DNA of 64,000 bases from Nonomuraea sp. SYSU D8015 (lineage in GTDB: Bacteria; Actinomycetota; Actinomycetes; Streptosporangiales; Streptosporangiaceae), in the NCBI RefSeq assembly GCF_008065375.1, contig NZ_VJYI01000008.1, forward strand, positions 372,001 to 436,000, given 5' to 3'. This document shows, in pieces, positions 27,402-34,662 of this stretch; position 1 is the first letter of the stretch, and each line of letters opens with the position of its first letter. Position numbers and translations under genes: made by a program. The notes under the pieces are model-generated. The model saw only the letters and a list, made by a program, of their open reading frames with translations. It was not told where the DNA came from and ran no database searches.

Positions 27402-27811
27402 AACCCCAGGTCCGCGCTGGAGTCGATGATGGGCCGGACGTCGGAGTAGGCGTCGTACGCGTCGCCGGGGTGCGGGGCCTGCCCGAGGCGGGCGGCGATC
27501 TCGGTGGCCCGGTCGAAACTCTCGCACTCGACGATCCAGTAGCTCGCCAGCACCTCCTGGGTCTCCGCGTAGGGGCCGTCGGTGACGAACGGCACGCCGT
27601 CACGGGAGCCGAGCCTGCGGGTGTGGACGGGAGCCGCCAGGCCACGGGTCTCGACCAGCTCGCCGGACTCCTCCAGCTCCTTGTTGACCGACATCATGAA
27701 CTGCTTCAGTGCCGCCAGGACCTCCGGGGACCAGGCGGGCCCTCCGGTGTCCTTGCCTGCCACGGCGTCGTAGTCCCGCTGGGAAGCGTACGCAAGGATC
27801 ATGTACTTCAT
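27398..27811 (-). CDS. YCII/DGPF-domain protein, ECF42 partner
   Basis: 137-residue dimeric ferredoxin-like alpha-beta protein, MKYMILAYASQRDYDAV at the start and the diagnostic DGPYAETQEVLASYWIVE near residue 78. Such proteins are the typical neighbours and regulon members of ECF42 sigma factors; their biochemical role is not settled. The start at 27811 follows GAGAGGA at good spacing. The stop overlaps the putative CTG start of the sigma gene. Confidence 0.88.
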   Translation of the reverse strand: MKYMILAYASQRDYDAVAGKDTGGPAWSPEVLAALKQFMMSVNKELEESGELVETRGLAAPVHTRRLGSRDGVPFVTDGPYAETQEVLASYWIVECESFDRATEIAARLGQAPHPGDAYDAYSDVRPIIDSSADLGF

Positions 27812-27836
27812 CGCCGGTGTCCTCTCTTTCGCGCCT

Positions 27837-28049
27837 TCAGCAGGGACGTCGGAGCCGGGGCGGCGCACCGGACATCAGGCCCGGGCGATCGAGGGGGCGC
27901 ATGCCCTTGTCCTTCCCGATGGCCTCGACCGGGGATGTCCTCGCTCTGCTGCGGATCCATCGCAGCAGCCGCTCGGCCAGTTCGCCACCGGGCCACTCGC
28001 GCGGCGTCTGGAGCAGCGACAACAGGGTCAGGAGGCGGGACTCGCTCAT
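27837..28049 (-). pseudogene. Remnant of a WYL/YafY-type HTH regulator
   Basis: MSESRLLTLLSLLQTPREWP followed by GGELAERL is the N-terminal HTH opening of WYL-domain regulators. The expected recognition helix (VSxRTVRRD) is then scrambled, though a later SPVEAIGKDKGMRPL recalls the family's PVEA-xxGxGY strand. The reading then stops, about 70 residues in a family of about 320, so the regulator is broken. A palindrome of WYL-operator type survives just upstream. Confidence 0.6.
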
Positions 28050-28070
28050 GGATCCAGAATGCCCGCCCAT

Positions 28071-28091
28071 GTAGGACAGGTTCTGACCTAC
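28071..28091. promoter_or_regulatory. Palindrome between WYL remnant and VOC gene
   Basis: GTAGGACAGGTTCTGACCTAC, a 21-base dyad with outer arms GTAGG/CCTAC and inner CAG/CTG. Its form (ACAGGTTCTG core) and place suggest the operator once used by the adjacent regulator to control the VOC gene. Confidence 0.6.
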
Positions 28092-28134
28092 TCCCGAAAT
28101 AGCGTGCTCTTATCCGCTTCTTCAGGAGGAATAC

Positions 28135-28620
28135 ATGACCGTCAAGCCGATCCCCGAGGGATACACCACCGTCACCCCGTGGCTGATCGGGCACGACACG
28201 GCGGGGCTCATCGAGTGGATCAAGAACGCCTTCGACGCCGTCGAGCTGGGCCGCTTCACCGACGACGAAGGCCGCATCGGGCACGCCGAGGTGCGGATCG
28301 GGAACGCGATCGTGATGTTGTTCGACGCGGCGCCCGACTGGCCGCCGACGCCGGGTTTCCTGCGCCTGTACGTCCCCGACGCCGACGCCACCCACCGCCG
28401 GGCCGTCGAGGCGGGCGGGACGTCGGTCACGGAGGTCACGCACCTGTACTTCGGCGACCGCGTGGGCCGCGTCCGGGACCCGTTCGGGAACCTGTGGTGG
28501 ATCCAGACCCACATCGAGGACGTCTCGCCGGAGGAGCTGGAGCGCCGCCTGACCGACCCGGAGTTCACGAAGGCGATGGAGTACGTCCAGGGCGCGGACT
28601 TCTTCCCGGACAGACCGTGA
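28135..28620 (+). CDS. VOC/PhnB-like protein
   Basis: 161-residue vicinal-oxygen-chelate fold protein of the PhnB/glyoxalase-like group: VTPWLIGHDTAGLIEWIKNA near residue 13, VRIGNAIVMLFDAAP, and RVRDPFGNLWWIQTHIEDV near 118, a highly conserved ending. Metal and substrate are unknown. AGGAGG at ideal spacing supports the ATG. It is divergent from a broken WYL regulator, and its 3' end overlaps the convergent membrane protein gene. Confidence 0.85.
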   Translation: MTVKPIPEGYTTVTPWLIGHDTAGLIEWIKNAFDAVELGRFTDDEGRIGHAEVRIGNAIVMLFDAAPDWPPTPGFLRLYVPDADATHRRAVEAGGTSVTEVTHLYFGDRVGRVRDPFGNLWWIQTHIEDVSPEELERRLTDPEFTKAMEYVQGADFFPDRP

Positions 28621-28948
28621 GCCGGGCGATCGCCGGGACGGGGAAGATCATGAGGTAGAGGTTCGGGATCCACCAGGCGAGGGAGAAGTCGCCGCGCAGG
28701 GTCCAGAACGCGATGGCCATCAGCCCGGAGGCCATCGTCAGCACCAGGGACACCAGCATCAGCGGCTCGTTCCTGAGGCGGAGCGAGGCCAGCCCCGTCA
28801 CACTGGCCAGCAGGTCGATCCAGAGGAACGACCAGTTCCAGTCGGCCATCACGGGGTCGGCGTAGTCGGCGAACGCCCACTCCGGCGGGATCAGCCCGAG
28901 CCCCGTGACCGCGAAGTAGGCGACGAATCCCAGGTCCGTGACCAGCAT
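28565..28948 (-). CDS. Small membrane protein, DUF5360 (YvaD)-like
   Basis: About 127 residues with four membrane helices (near 1-20, 40-58, 65-85, 90-112). It contains VMADWNWSFLWIDLLASVTG, which I associate with DUF5360/YvaD proteins of unknown function. The ATG at 28948 is preferred because AAGG lies five bases upstream; a GTG at 28972 would overlap the TetR gene. It sits eight bases after that TetR gene and is probably its co-transcribed target. The C-terminal tail overlaps the VOC gene in antisense. Confidence 0.7.
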   Translation of the reverse strand: MLVTDLGFVAYFAVTGLGLIPPEWAFADYADPVMADWNWSFLWIDLLASVTGLASLRLRNEPLMLVSLVLTMASGLMAIAFWTLRGDFSLAWWIPNLYLMIFPVPAIARLTVCPGRSPRPGRTPSPS

Positions 28949-28955
28949 CAGGGCC

Positions 28956-29504
28956 TTAGTCGTCCGCAGCACGATCGATCGCCTCCATGAGGTAGCGGCG
29001 GGTGCGCTCGTGCAGCTCGGGACCGGGCGCCTCCAGCCCGAGCAGCCGGGCGGCCCACCAGCCGTCCACGGCCAGGCGCACGGCCGTCGCGGCGGCCGGG
29101 TCGATGCCGTCGTCGGCCAGCCTGGCCTGCCAGGCCGAATATCGCTCCCGCAGCGGCTCCAGACCCGCCGGGTCGACGAGCACGCCGGCCAGGAGCGCGG
29201 CGGTGACGCGGTCGGCGGCAGCGGAGGTGGTGTGGCGCTCGGGGATGGTGGCCGCGACGTAGGCCCGCAGGTAGTCGCCGGGGCGGTCGCCGGCCGCGGC
29301 GAGTGCGTCGTCGAACGCCTTCGTCAACCGCTCGACCATCGCTGCGACCAGCGCCTGCTTGGTCCGGAAGTGGTAGAAGAGGCCGCCTTTGGACACCCCG
29401 GCCCGCCTGGCGACCGCCTCGAGAGTGAGCGACTCGGCTCCCTCGGTCAGCAGCACTTCGGCGGCGGCGTCGAGCAGCCGGTCCTTGGAGCTCGGTCTGG
29501 GCAC
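28956..29504 (-). CDS. TetR-family regulator
   Basis: 182 residues. The N-terminal HTH runs RLLDAAAEVLLTEGAESLTL then VARRAGVSKGGLFYHFRTKQALV, and an all-helical ligand domain (TetR_C type) follows. A perfect palindrome 11 bases upstream of the start is its likely own operator. It is followed by a small membrane protein, suggesting a self-regulated two-gene unit. Confidence 0.88.
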   Translation of the reverse strand: MPRPSSKDRLLDAAAEVLLTEGAESLTLEAVARRAGVSKGGLFYHFRTKQALVAAMVERLTKAFDDALAAAGDRPGDYLRAYVAATIPERHTTSAAADRVTAALLAGVLVDPAGLEPLRERYSAWQARLADDGIDPAAATAVRLAVDGWWAARLLGLEAPGPELHERTRRYLMEAIDRAADD

Positions 29505-29514
29505 GCCGTTAGTG

Positions 29515-29530
29515 TACCGGCTGGCCGGTA
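29515..29530. promoter_or_regulatory. TetR operator palindrome
   Basis: TACCGG-CTGG-CCGGTA, a perfect 16-base dyad directly before the TetR start, in a locally AT-rich promoter (TATATTTT alongside). Its position fits autorepression. Confidence 0.75.
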
Positions 29531-29535
29531 TATTT

Positions 29536-30189
29536 TCAGCTCCAGAGGCCCGCCAGTGCCCGCAGGTCGGGGGCCGACACGTTGGGGGCGCTCATCACGC
29601 CCGGGTACGGCGTGCCGCGCCGATTCAGGTACGCCCCCACCAGGCCGGCCCGCTGGGCGCCGTCGATGTCCCACGGATGCACCGCGACCAGGGCCGCCTG
29701 CCCGGGGCTCACTCCGGCGCGGCCGACGGCGTAGTCGTAGGCGGCGCGGCCGGGCTTCCACACCCGCGGGCCGCTCACGTCCAGCCTGGCCTCCACCAGG
29801 TCGAGCAGTCCCTCGCGGCGCAGGATGCCCTCGGTCATGGCCGCGGCCCCGTTGGTCATCGTGAACAGGTGGATGCCGGACTCGCGCAACATCCGCATCC
29901 CCTCCGGCACGTCAGGATGCACGCGCAGCCCGGTGAACCCGCTCAGCACATGTCCGACTCCCTTGTCGTCCAGGCCCATCCCCCTGAGGACGTCGTCGGC
30001 GATCCCGGCGAACTCCGCGTAGCCGCCCGCCGCCGTGATCGCGAACCCGTCGCGCAGCACGCTCGCGAACCAGGTGTCCATCAGGTGCCCCGGCAGCCCG
30101 ACGTCCTCGAACCTGGCCCGCAGCGGCTCCATGTCGGTGAGCGTCTCGTTCACGTCGAAGATCACTGCTTGCGGTCTGGCGTTGCTCAT
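29536..30189 (-). CDS. HAD-superfamily hydrolase, haloacid dehalogenase type II-like
   Basis: 217 residues. The HAD nucleophile motif is VIFDVNETLTD at residue 9, motif II is FTMTNG near 112, the Lys is in VWKPGRAAYDY near 146, and the last acidic motif is degraded to VHPWDIDGAQRAG near 170. The helical cap fits L-2-haloacid dehalogenases, whose catalytic aspartate attacks the substrate carbon; a phosphatase role is also possible. The ATG overlaps the upstream TetR stop (ATGA), so it is co-translated with that regulator. Confidence 0.85.
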   Translation of the reverse strand: MSNARPQAVIFDVNETLTDMEPLRARFEDVGLPGHLMDTWFASVLRDGFAITAAGGYAEFAGIADDVLRGMGLDDKGVGHVLSGFTGLRVHPDVPEGMRMLRESGIHLFTMTNGAAAMTEGILRREGLLDLVEARLDVSGPRVWKPGRAAYDYAVGRAGVSPGQAALVAVHPWDIDGAQRAGLVGAYLNRRGTPYPGVMSAPNVSAPDLRALAGLWS

Positions 30190-30770
30190 TTCGGCTCCTT
30201 CAGTGAGTTGAGCGCGGCGGACACACCCCGCCGCAGGTCGGCGGGGTCCGCGCCGGCGCGCGAGCGCAGGTTGACCCCATAGGCCAGCAGGGCGAGCATT
30301 TCGGCGGCGGCGTCCAGGTCGAGGCCGGGGCGGAGGTCGTGCGCCGCGCCGAGAGCCGTGCGCATGGCCGCGCGCAGCCGCTCCTGGTGCCGGTCCAGCA
30401 CGCCGCGCACCTCCGGGTCGCCGCCCTCCGCGCCGGCGTGGGCGTTGGAGATCATGCATCCCCAGCGCGCGTGCTCTCCGGCGCACCTGGCCTCGATCAG
30501 CCGGTCGAAGAAGCCCTCGATGGCCCGCAGGCCGCGACCGTCGTCGGCCAAAGCCTGGAAGACCGGCTGCGAGCGCCGCTCGACATAGCGGCGCAGGGCC
30601 TTCACGTACAACTCCTGCTTGCCGCCGAAGGTGGCGTACAGGCTGGAGCGGCTGATCCCGGTGACCGCCACGACCTCGGCGATCCCCGTGGACGCGGCGC
30701 CACGCTGCCAGAACAGGCGCTCTACCTGCTCCAGCACCGCTTCGGGATCGAAATGCTTCACATCCGGCAT
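30186..30770 (-). CDS. TetR-family regulator, YcdC/AcrR-like
   Basis: 194 residues. The HTH reads GAASTGIAEVVAVTGISRSS then LYATFGGKQELYVKALRRYV, and the C-terminal ligand domain has a GCMISNAHAG motif near residue 105, typical of reactive-compound sensors of the TetR_C_16 kind. The start MPDVKHFDPE at 30770 is chosen by family length. It overlaps the HAD gene by four bases. A 28-base palindrome upstream is the likely operator. Confidence 0.87.
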   Translation of the reverse strand: MPDVKHFDPEAVLEQVERLFWQRGAASTGIAEVVAVTGISRSSLYATFGGKQELYVKALRRYVERRSQPVFQALADDGRGLRAIEGFFDRLIEARCAGEHARWGCMISNAHAGAEGGDPEVRGVLDRHQERLRAAMRTALGAAHDLRPGLDLDAAAEMLALLAYGVNLRSRAGADPADLRRGVSAALNSLKEPK

Positions 30771-30783
30771 CGGCTGATTTTTC

Positions 30784-30811
30784 CTATCTTGGAATGACTG
30801 GTCCAAGATAG
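30784..30811. promoter_or_regulatory. TetR operator, 10-base arms
   Basis: CTATCTTGGA (30784-30793) and TCCAAGATAG (30802-30811) are perfect inverted arms around an 8-base spacer, 14 bases upstream of the TetR start. This is the clearest TetR-style dyad in the window and should control the TetR-HAD operon, perhaps also the divergent sigma operon at 30901. Confidence 0.8.
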
Positions 30812-30900
30812 CAATACCGTGAACTCTTTGCCACCGGTGCGGTATGTACAGGCGATCGTGCCCGCGAAGGAAGGCACCGCATGGAGGAGCTGACCGCTTC

Positions 30901-31464
30901 ATGGCAGAACCGGCGACGGCCGAGGCCGACATCGACCTGATTCGCAGGTCGCTGCGCGAGCCCGAGGTGTTCGCCGTCCTGTTCGACCGGCACGCGCCCG
31001 CACTGCATCGCTACGCGGCCCGCAGGCTCGGCCCGGACACGGCCGAGGACGTGGTGTCGGAGACCTTCCTCGCCGCGTTCGAGCACCGCCACCGCTTCCG
31101 GCCGGACCAGGACGACGCCCGGCCGTGGCTCTACGGGATCGCCTCGAACGTGATCGGCAAGCGGGTGCGCAAGGAGCTGGCCAGGTACCGGGCGTACGCG
31201 CGGGGCGGCGTGGACCCGGCGGAGATCGGCGGCGGGCTGGTGGAGGACGGGGTCGGCACGCTCGCGGTCAACCGGCCGCTGGTCGCGGCGCTGGCCGGGC
31301 TGCGGGCGGGAGACCGGGACGCGTTGCTGCTGGTGGCGTGGGTGGGGCTGACGTACGAGGAGGTCGCCGCCGCGCTCGGCATCCCGGTCGGAACGGTGCG
31401 GTCACGGCTCAACCGGGCACGCAGGAAGGTCCGCCTGGCCCTGGAGGGGACAGACCATGGATGA
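30901..31464 (+). CDS. ECF sigma factor
   Basis: 187 residues. Region 2 is FAVLFDRHAPALHRYAARRL then GPDTAEDVVSETFLAAFEHR and RPWLYGIASNVI; region 4 is DRDALLLVAWVGLTYEEVAA then LGIPVGTVRSRLNRAR. No C-terminal extension. The start MAEPATAEAD at 30901 is chosen because the 19 residues before it are not family-like. It overlaps the following membrane protein by eight bases and probably controls its own three-gene operon. Confidence 0.9.
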   Translation: MAEPATAEADIDLIRRSLREPEVFAVLFDRHAPALHRYAARRLGPDTAEDVVSETFLAAFEHRHRFRPDQDDARPWLYGIASNVIGKRVRKELARYRAYARGGVDPAEIGGGLVEDGVGTLAVNRPLVAALAGLRAGDRDALLLVAWVGLTYEEVAAALGIPVGTVRSRLNRARRKVRLALEGTDHG

Positions 31465-32500
31465 GATGAAGGAGCTCGAGCGCCTGTGGGCCGAGATGCC
31501 CGAGGCCACCGAGCGAGACCTGGCCGCCGCCCGGGCCGCGCTGACCTCCCGCATGACCCGCCCGGCACGGACCCGGCGGTTCCCGGCGCAGCGTCGCTTC
31601 GCCGTCCGGCTCGCGCTGGTCGGCGCGATGGCGGCAGTGCTCAGCGGCGGCATCGTGGCGGCCCAGGTCGGGCTGGGCGGGCAGGACGGTCCCGCGCCCA
31701 TGCTGGCGGCGCCGCCGGCCAGTGCCGAGGCGCTGCTGGAGCTCGCCGCGCGAGCCGCCGCCGGCCAACGTGACCCGATGCCGGGCCCGGGCCAGTACGT
31801 GCACACCACGATGCGTATCCAGCGCTACCTGTTCACGCAGAACCCGGAGACGGGTGAGGCGCTGTACGCGGTGGTGCGGGCCCGTGGGGAGCGGTGGGAG
31901 CCCGCCTCCCTGGGCAAGCCGTGGCTCCTGCGCGAGCGGGCCGAGTCCGCCACCGGGAAAGTGCCCCGATGGCTGTGGGACAAGGGCGTCGAGGACAGCC
32001 TGTACGAGCCGTCGTCCTGCCCCGGGCAGCCTGCCTATGCCCGGCTGGCCGCCTGGCCGACCGATGTGGCCCAGGTGCGGGCCAAGCTCGCCGCGCAGGC
32101 GGGCGGCGACCGGCTGCGTATGTGGTCCGACCTCAAGACGCTGGCCACGGAGTCCGTGGTCCGGCCGAGTCTGAGCGCCGCCCTGTTCCGGGTGGCGGCC
32201 GGCCTCGACGGGATCACGCTCGTGCCCGACGCCGTCGACGTGGCGGGCAGGCCCGGCGTGGCCGTCGCGATGGACGAGGGCGACGGCACCCGCTCCGAGC
32301 TGATCTTCGACCGGCGCACGTACCGCTACCTGGGCGAGCGCACGGTCAACATCAGGGATATCGAGGTGAAGCCGGGCAAGGGCGTCGTCACCCCCTTGCC
32401 CGCGGGCGAGGCGACCGGCAGCGCCGTGCTGGCCGTCGAACTGACCGGCGCGCTGCCCGAGATCTCACCCAAAGCCTCGCGGATCCGCGTTCCCTGCTGA
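31457..32500 (+). CDS. CU044_5270-family membrane protein, possible anti-sigma
   Basis: 347 residues: a 50-residue cytoplasmic N-terminus (MDEMKELERLWAEMPEATER), one membrane helix (about 54-75), and a large exported domain with the GQYVHTTMRIQ motif near 113, which I associate with the CU044_5270 family. Such proteins repeatedly sit right after an ECF sigma gene with overlapping codons. The layout (short inside, one helix, outside sensor) suits an anti-sigma factor, but no zinc-binding HxxxCxxC is present, so that role is inferred. Confidence 0.75.
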   Translation: MDEMKELERLWAEMPEATERDLAAARAALTSRMTRPARTRRFPAQRRFAVRLALVGAMAAVLSGGIVAAQVGLGGQDGPAPMLAAPPASAEALLELAARAAAGQRDPMPGPGQYVHTTMRIQRYLFTQNPETGEALYAVVRARGERWEPASLGKPWLLRERAESATGKVPRWLWDKGVEDSLYEPSSCPGQPAYARLAAWPTDVAQVRAKLAAQAGGDRLRMWSDLKTLATESVVRPSLSAALFRVAAGLDGITLVPDAVDVAGRPGVAVAMDEGDGTRSELIFDRRTYRYLGERTVNIRDIEVKPGKGVVTPLPAGEATGSAVLAVELTGALPEISPKASRIRVPC

Positions 32501-32513
32501 GACCTTCCCCCAT

Positions 32514-32532
32514 CCGGCGCTCCTCGCGCCGG
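32514..32532 (+). terminator. Intercistronic hairpin
   Basis: CCGGCGC / GCGCCGG stem of 7 bases with a 5-base loop, followed by GAGTTCTGTTT. It lies between the CU044_5270-type gene and the secreted-protein gene and could be a partial terminator that lowers expression of the latter. Confidence 0.6.
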
Positions 32533-32572
32533 GAGTTCTGTTTCGCATGTCTACATACCAAGAGGAATGACC

Positions 32573-33409
32573 ATGTTCGTCGCCAAGACCGTCACCGCCC
32601 TGGTGATCGCCGCCTCCGTGGGCGGGACCGCCGCGCCCGGCAACGAGGCCGCGTACGAGAACAAGGCCGAGATCGAGTCGGCCCGTGCCGCCTGCATGAA
32701 GGAGCAGGGCCTGAAATACCTGCCCGAGCCGGTCGTCAAGCGCAAGCGCACCGCCGAGGAGAAGGCCCGGCTCGCCGGCGACCACGAGGCGATGCGCGCC
32801 TACCGTGCGAAGTACGGCTTCGGCGTCTGGTCCAGGCTCGTCTTCCCCGACGACCCCGCCGTCAACGCCGGCTCCGGCGAGAGCAGGAACAACAAGATCC
32901 TCATGTCGCTGTCGCCGGCCGAGCTCAAGGCCTACCGGGCGGCGGACGACAAGTGCTTCGCCAAGGCCGTCAAGGTGGTGCTCGGCAAGACCGTGACCTC
33001 CCAGGCCGACCTGCTCGACCAGGTCAACGCGGCCGAGCGCAAGAAGCTGCGCGCGCTCGACGCCGACAAGAAGATCGCCGGGCTCGCCAAGGAGTTCGCC
33101 GGCTGTCTCGGGATCAAGGAGACCAGGCCGTCGGCCCTGGCCGCGCGAGGACCGGCCGCGTTCAGGAAGGAGGCCACCGAGGTCGCGAAGACCCGGCACA
33201 AGGGGTCGCTGCCGGAGGGGCTCAAGGACGAGGACGCCATGATGCCCGACCTGACCCCTGAGCAGGCCAGGCCGTACCTCGACAAGGAGGTGGAGGCCGC
33301 GCTGGCCGACCTGAAGTGCGGCAAGGCCTTCTACGCCGTCTACTCGCCGCGGGCCCGGTCCGTCCAGGAGCAGGTGTACCGGGAGTACGCGCTCGACTTC
33401 GCCCTCTGA
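32573..33409 (+). CDS. Secreted protein of unknown function in the ECF operon
   Basis: 278 residues from the ATG at 32573 (AGAGGA seven bases upstream; an ATG at 32567 is too close to that site). A short signal peptide ends near GGTAAPG at about residue 23. The mature part is Lys/Glu/Ala-rich and helical, with four Cys spaced widely (AACMKEQG, DDKCFAKA, AGCLGIKE, LKCGKAF) that could form two disulfides. I do not recognise a family. Its place behind an ECF sigma and a membrane regulator suggests it is the exported output of that stress response. Confidence 0.7.
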   Translation: MFVAKTVTALVIAASVGGTAAPGNEAAYENKAEIESARAACMKEQGLKYLPEPVVKRKRTAEEKARLAGDHEAMRAYRAKYGFGVWSRLVFPDDPAVNAGSGESRNNKILMSLSPAELKAYRAADDKCFAKAVKVVLGKTVTSQADLLDQVNAAERKKLRALDADKKIAGLAKEFAGCLGIKETRPSALAARGPAAFRKEATEVAKTRHKGSLPEGLKDEDAMMPDLTPEQARPYLDKEVEAALADLKCGKAFYAVYSPRARSVQEQVYREYALDFAL

Positions 33410-33435
33410 CCGCCCCGGAGGATCCCGGCCTCGCG

Positions 33436-33895
33436 TCAGGGCGTGCGCGAGGGCCAAAGCCCCACGCACAGGTTCGTGACGGCCATGGCGAGCGCGCGCA
33501 GCGCCTCGTCCACGAGCCTGGCCGCCTCGGGCATCCCGAACAGGGCGCCCGCCGGGACGGCACGGCCGAGCAGGGCCAAGCCGCGCGCGGCCGGCGCCCC
33601 GCCCGAGAAGCGTTTCTCGCGCGGGGCGTGCCCCTCGGCGAAGGCCGGCTCGCCCGGCTCGGCGAGCAGGTAGCCGATCTCCCCGCCGCGCCGTGCGCGC
33701 CGGCGACGGCCTCCCCGCCGACGACCAGGGCGGCGGGGAGGCCGGTGCCCGGGTTGAGGTAGACGCCGCGGCGTGATCCCCCGCGGAGCTCCGCCGCGAC
33801 CGCCCCCTTGACGTCGTCGCCGATGGCGATTGGGATCGGCCCGTACTCCTCACGCAGCAGCCGGGGCAGCTCCAGGCCGTTCCAGCCCGGGCACG
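33436..33895 (-). pseudogene. Truncated, frameshifted ROK sugar kinase
   Basis: Minus-strand C-terminal half of a glucokinase-like ROK protein: NGLELPRLLREEYGPIPIAI, GVYLNPGTGLPAALVVGG, then GAHGAAG. A one-base deletion near 33682 moves the continuation GEIGYLLAEPGEPAF to another frame, which reads on to VTNLCVGLWPSRTP and stop. The N-terminal ATP-binding half (DIGGT) is missing beyond 33895, where a second ROK remnant begins on the other strand. Confidence 0.7.
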
Positions 33896-34380
33896 TTCGG
33901 CGCCGGCGACACCCGGACCGCGGCGCTGGCCGGGCTGGGGGAGGACGGGCTGGTCCACCTGGTGGGCGAGGTGTCCGTCCGGCCGCAACGACGCCCGCAA
34001 CACGGCCGACCTGCTCAAGCACCTCCGCTCCGCGCTCGACTCCGACCTCGTCATCGAGAACGACATCAGCCTCGCGGCGGTCGGCGAGCACGCCCTACGG
34101 CGAGGGCAGGGGCAAGGCGCACTTCGCCCTCGTCTCCATCGGCACCGGCGTGGGCATGGGCATCGACGGCGAACTGCACGTCGGCGCGCGGGGGCCGCGC
34201 CGCCGGGCTCGACCTGGGAGCGCGAATGAGGTCTTCGCGGCGGCCGAGCAGGGCGCCTCCACCGCCCTGGCCGTGGTCGAGGCCGAGGGGCAGCACATCG
34301 GCCACAGCGGGGTGCTGCTCGGCGCCGTCACCAGGGCCGGCAAACGAGCCTGGGAGCTGATCTTCGAGGCCCGTCTTCGA
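33890..34380 (+). pseudogene. Truncated, multiply frameshifted ROK-family gene
   Basis: Plus-strand remnants in order: GLGEDGLVHLVGEVSV, DLLKHLRSALDSDLVIENDI and SLAAVGEH, then after an extra base YGEGRGKAHFALVSIGTGVG and GIDGELHVGARG, and finally EVFAAAEQGASTALAVVEAE. These match the ROK middle and C-terminal parts (VENDxNLAA, VSxGTGVGxGI). At least two frameshifts are needed and the N-terminus is absent. It is head-to-head with the other ROK remnant, with both broken at the same junction. Confidence 0.65.
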
Positions 34381-34393
34381 CCTCTCAATTGGT

Positions 34394-34423
34394 TTGCCGC
34401 CGGACACAAGTCCTCGCTACGTT
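34394..34423 (+). promoter_or_regulatory. Promoter of the Cmx-like operon
   Basis: TTGCCG (34394-34399), an 18-base spacer and TACGTT (34418-34423) form a vegetative-type promoter. Transcription would start at about 34430, so the leader-peptide ATG at 34431 would be leaderless. Confidence 0.6.
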
Positions 34424-34430
34424 GGTGACC

Positions 34431-34460
34431 ATGTCCAGCCCCGAGGCGTCAAGACGCTAG
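34431..34460 (+). CDS. Nine-residue leader peptide MSSPEASRR
   Basis: ATG to TAG encodes Met-Ser-Ser-Pro-Glu-Ala-Ser-Arg-Arg. The penultimate Arg uses AGA, very rare in this genome type. The last codons lie in a small stem GCGTC/GACGC (34446-34457), and a terminator hairpin follows the stop at once. This is the arrangement of ribosome-mediated attenuators in front of antibiotic resistance genes; a drug-stalled ribosome would alter downstream folding. Assigned from layout, not homology. Confidence 0.65.
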   Translation: MSSPEASRR

Positions 34461-34478
34461 CCACCGGTCGTCCGGTGG
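34461..34478 (+). terminator. Attenuator hairpin after the leader peptide
   Basis: CCACCGG-TCGT-CCGGTGG, a perfect 7-base stem starting directly after the leader stop codon and followed by CCTTTCCC. It would stop most transcripts about 185 bases before the exporter start unless translation of the leader is disturbed. Confidence 0.7.
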
Positions 34479-34662
34479 CCTTTCCCGCGTCGTCGCCCCG
34501 CAGGCTCCCCCGCCCCTGAGGCCGGGATTCTCGCTGCCCGCGACCCGCTCGCCACTCGGATCACCGTTTCGGGTCCTTTTCCAGCGTGGCAGGGCGACGT
34601 CCATCCGGCCTGCCCGCTTTCCCCGTCGTCGTCGAACCACGATGTGGTCGCGGAGCTTTCTC

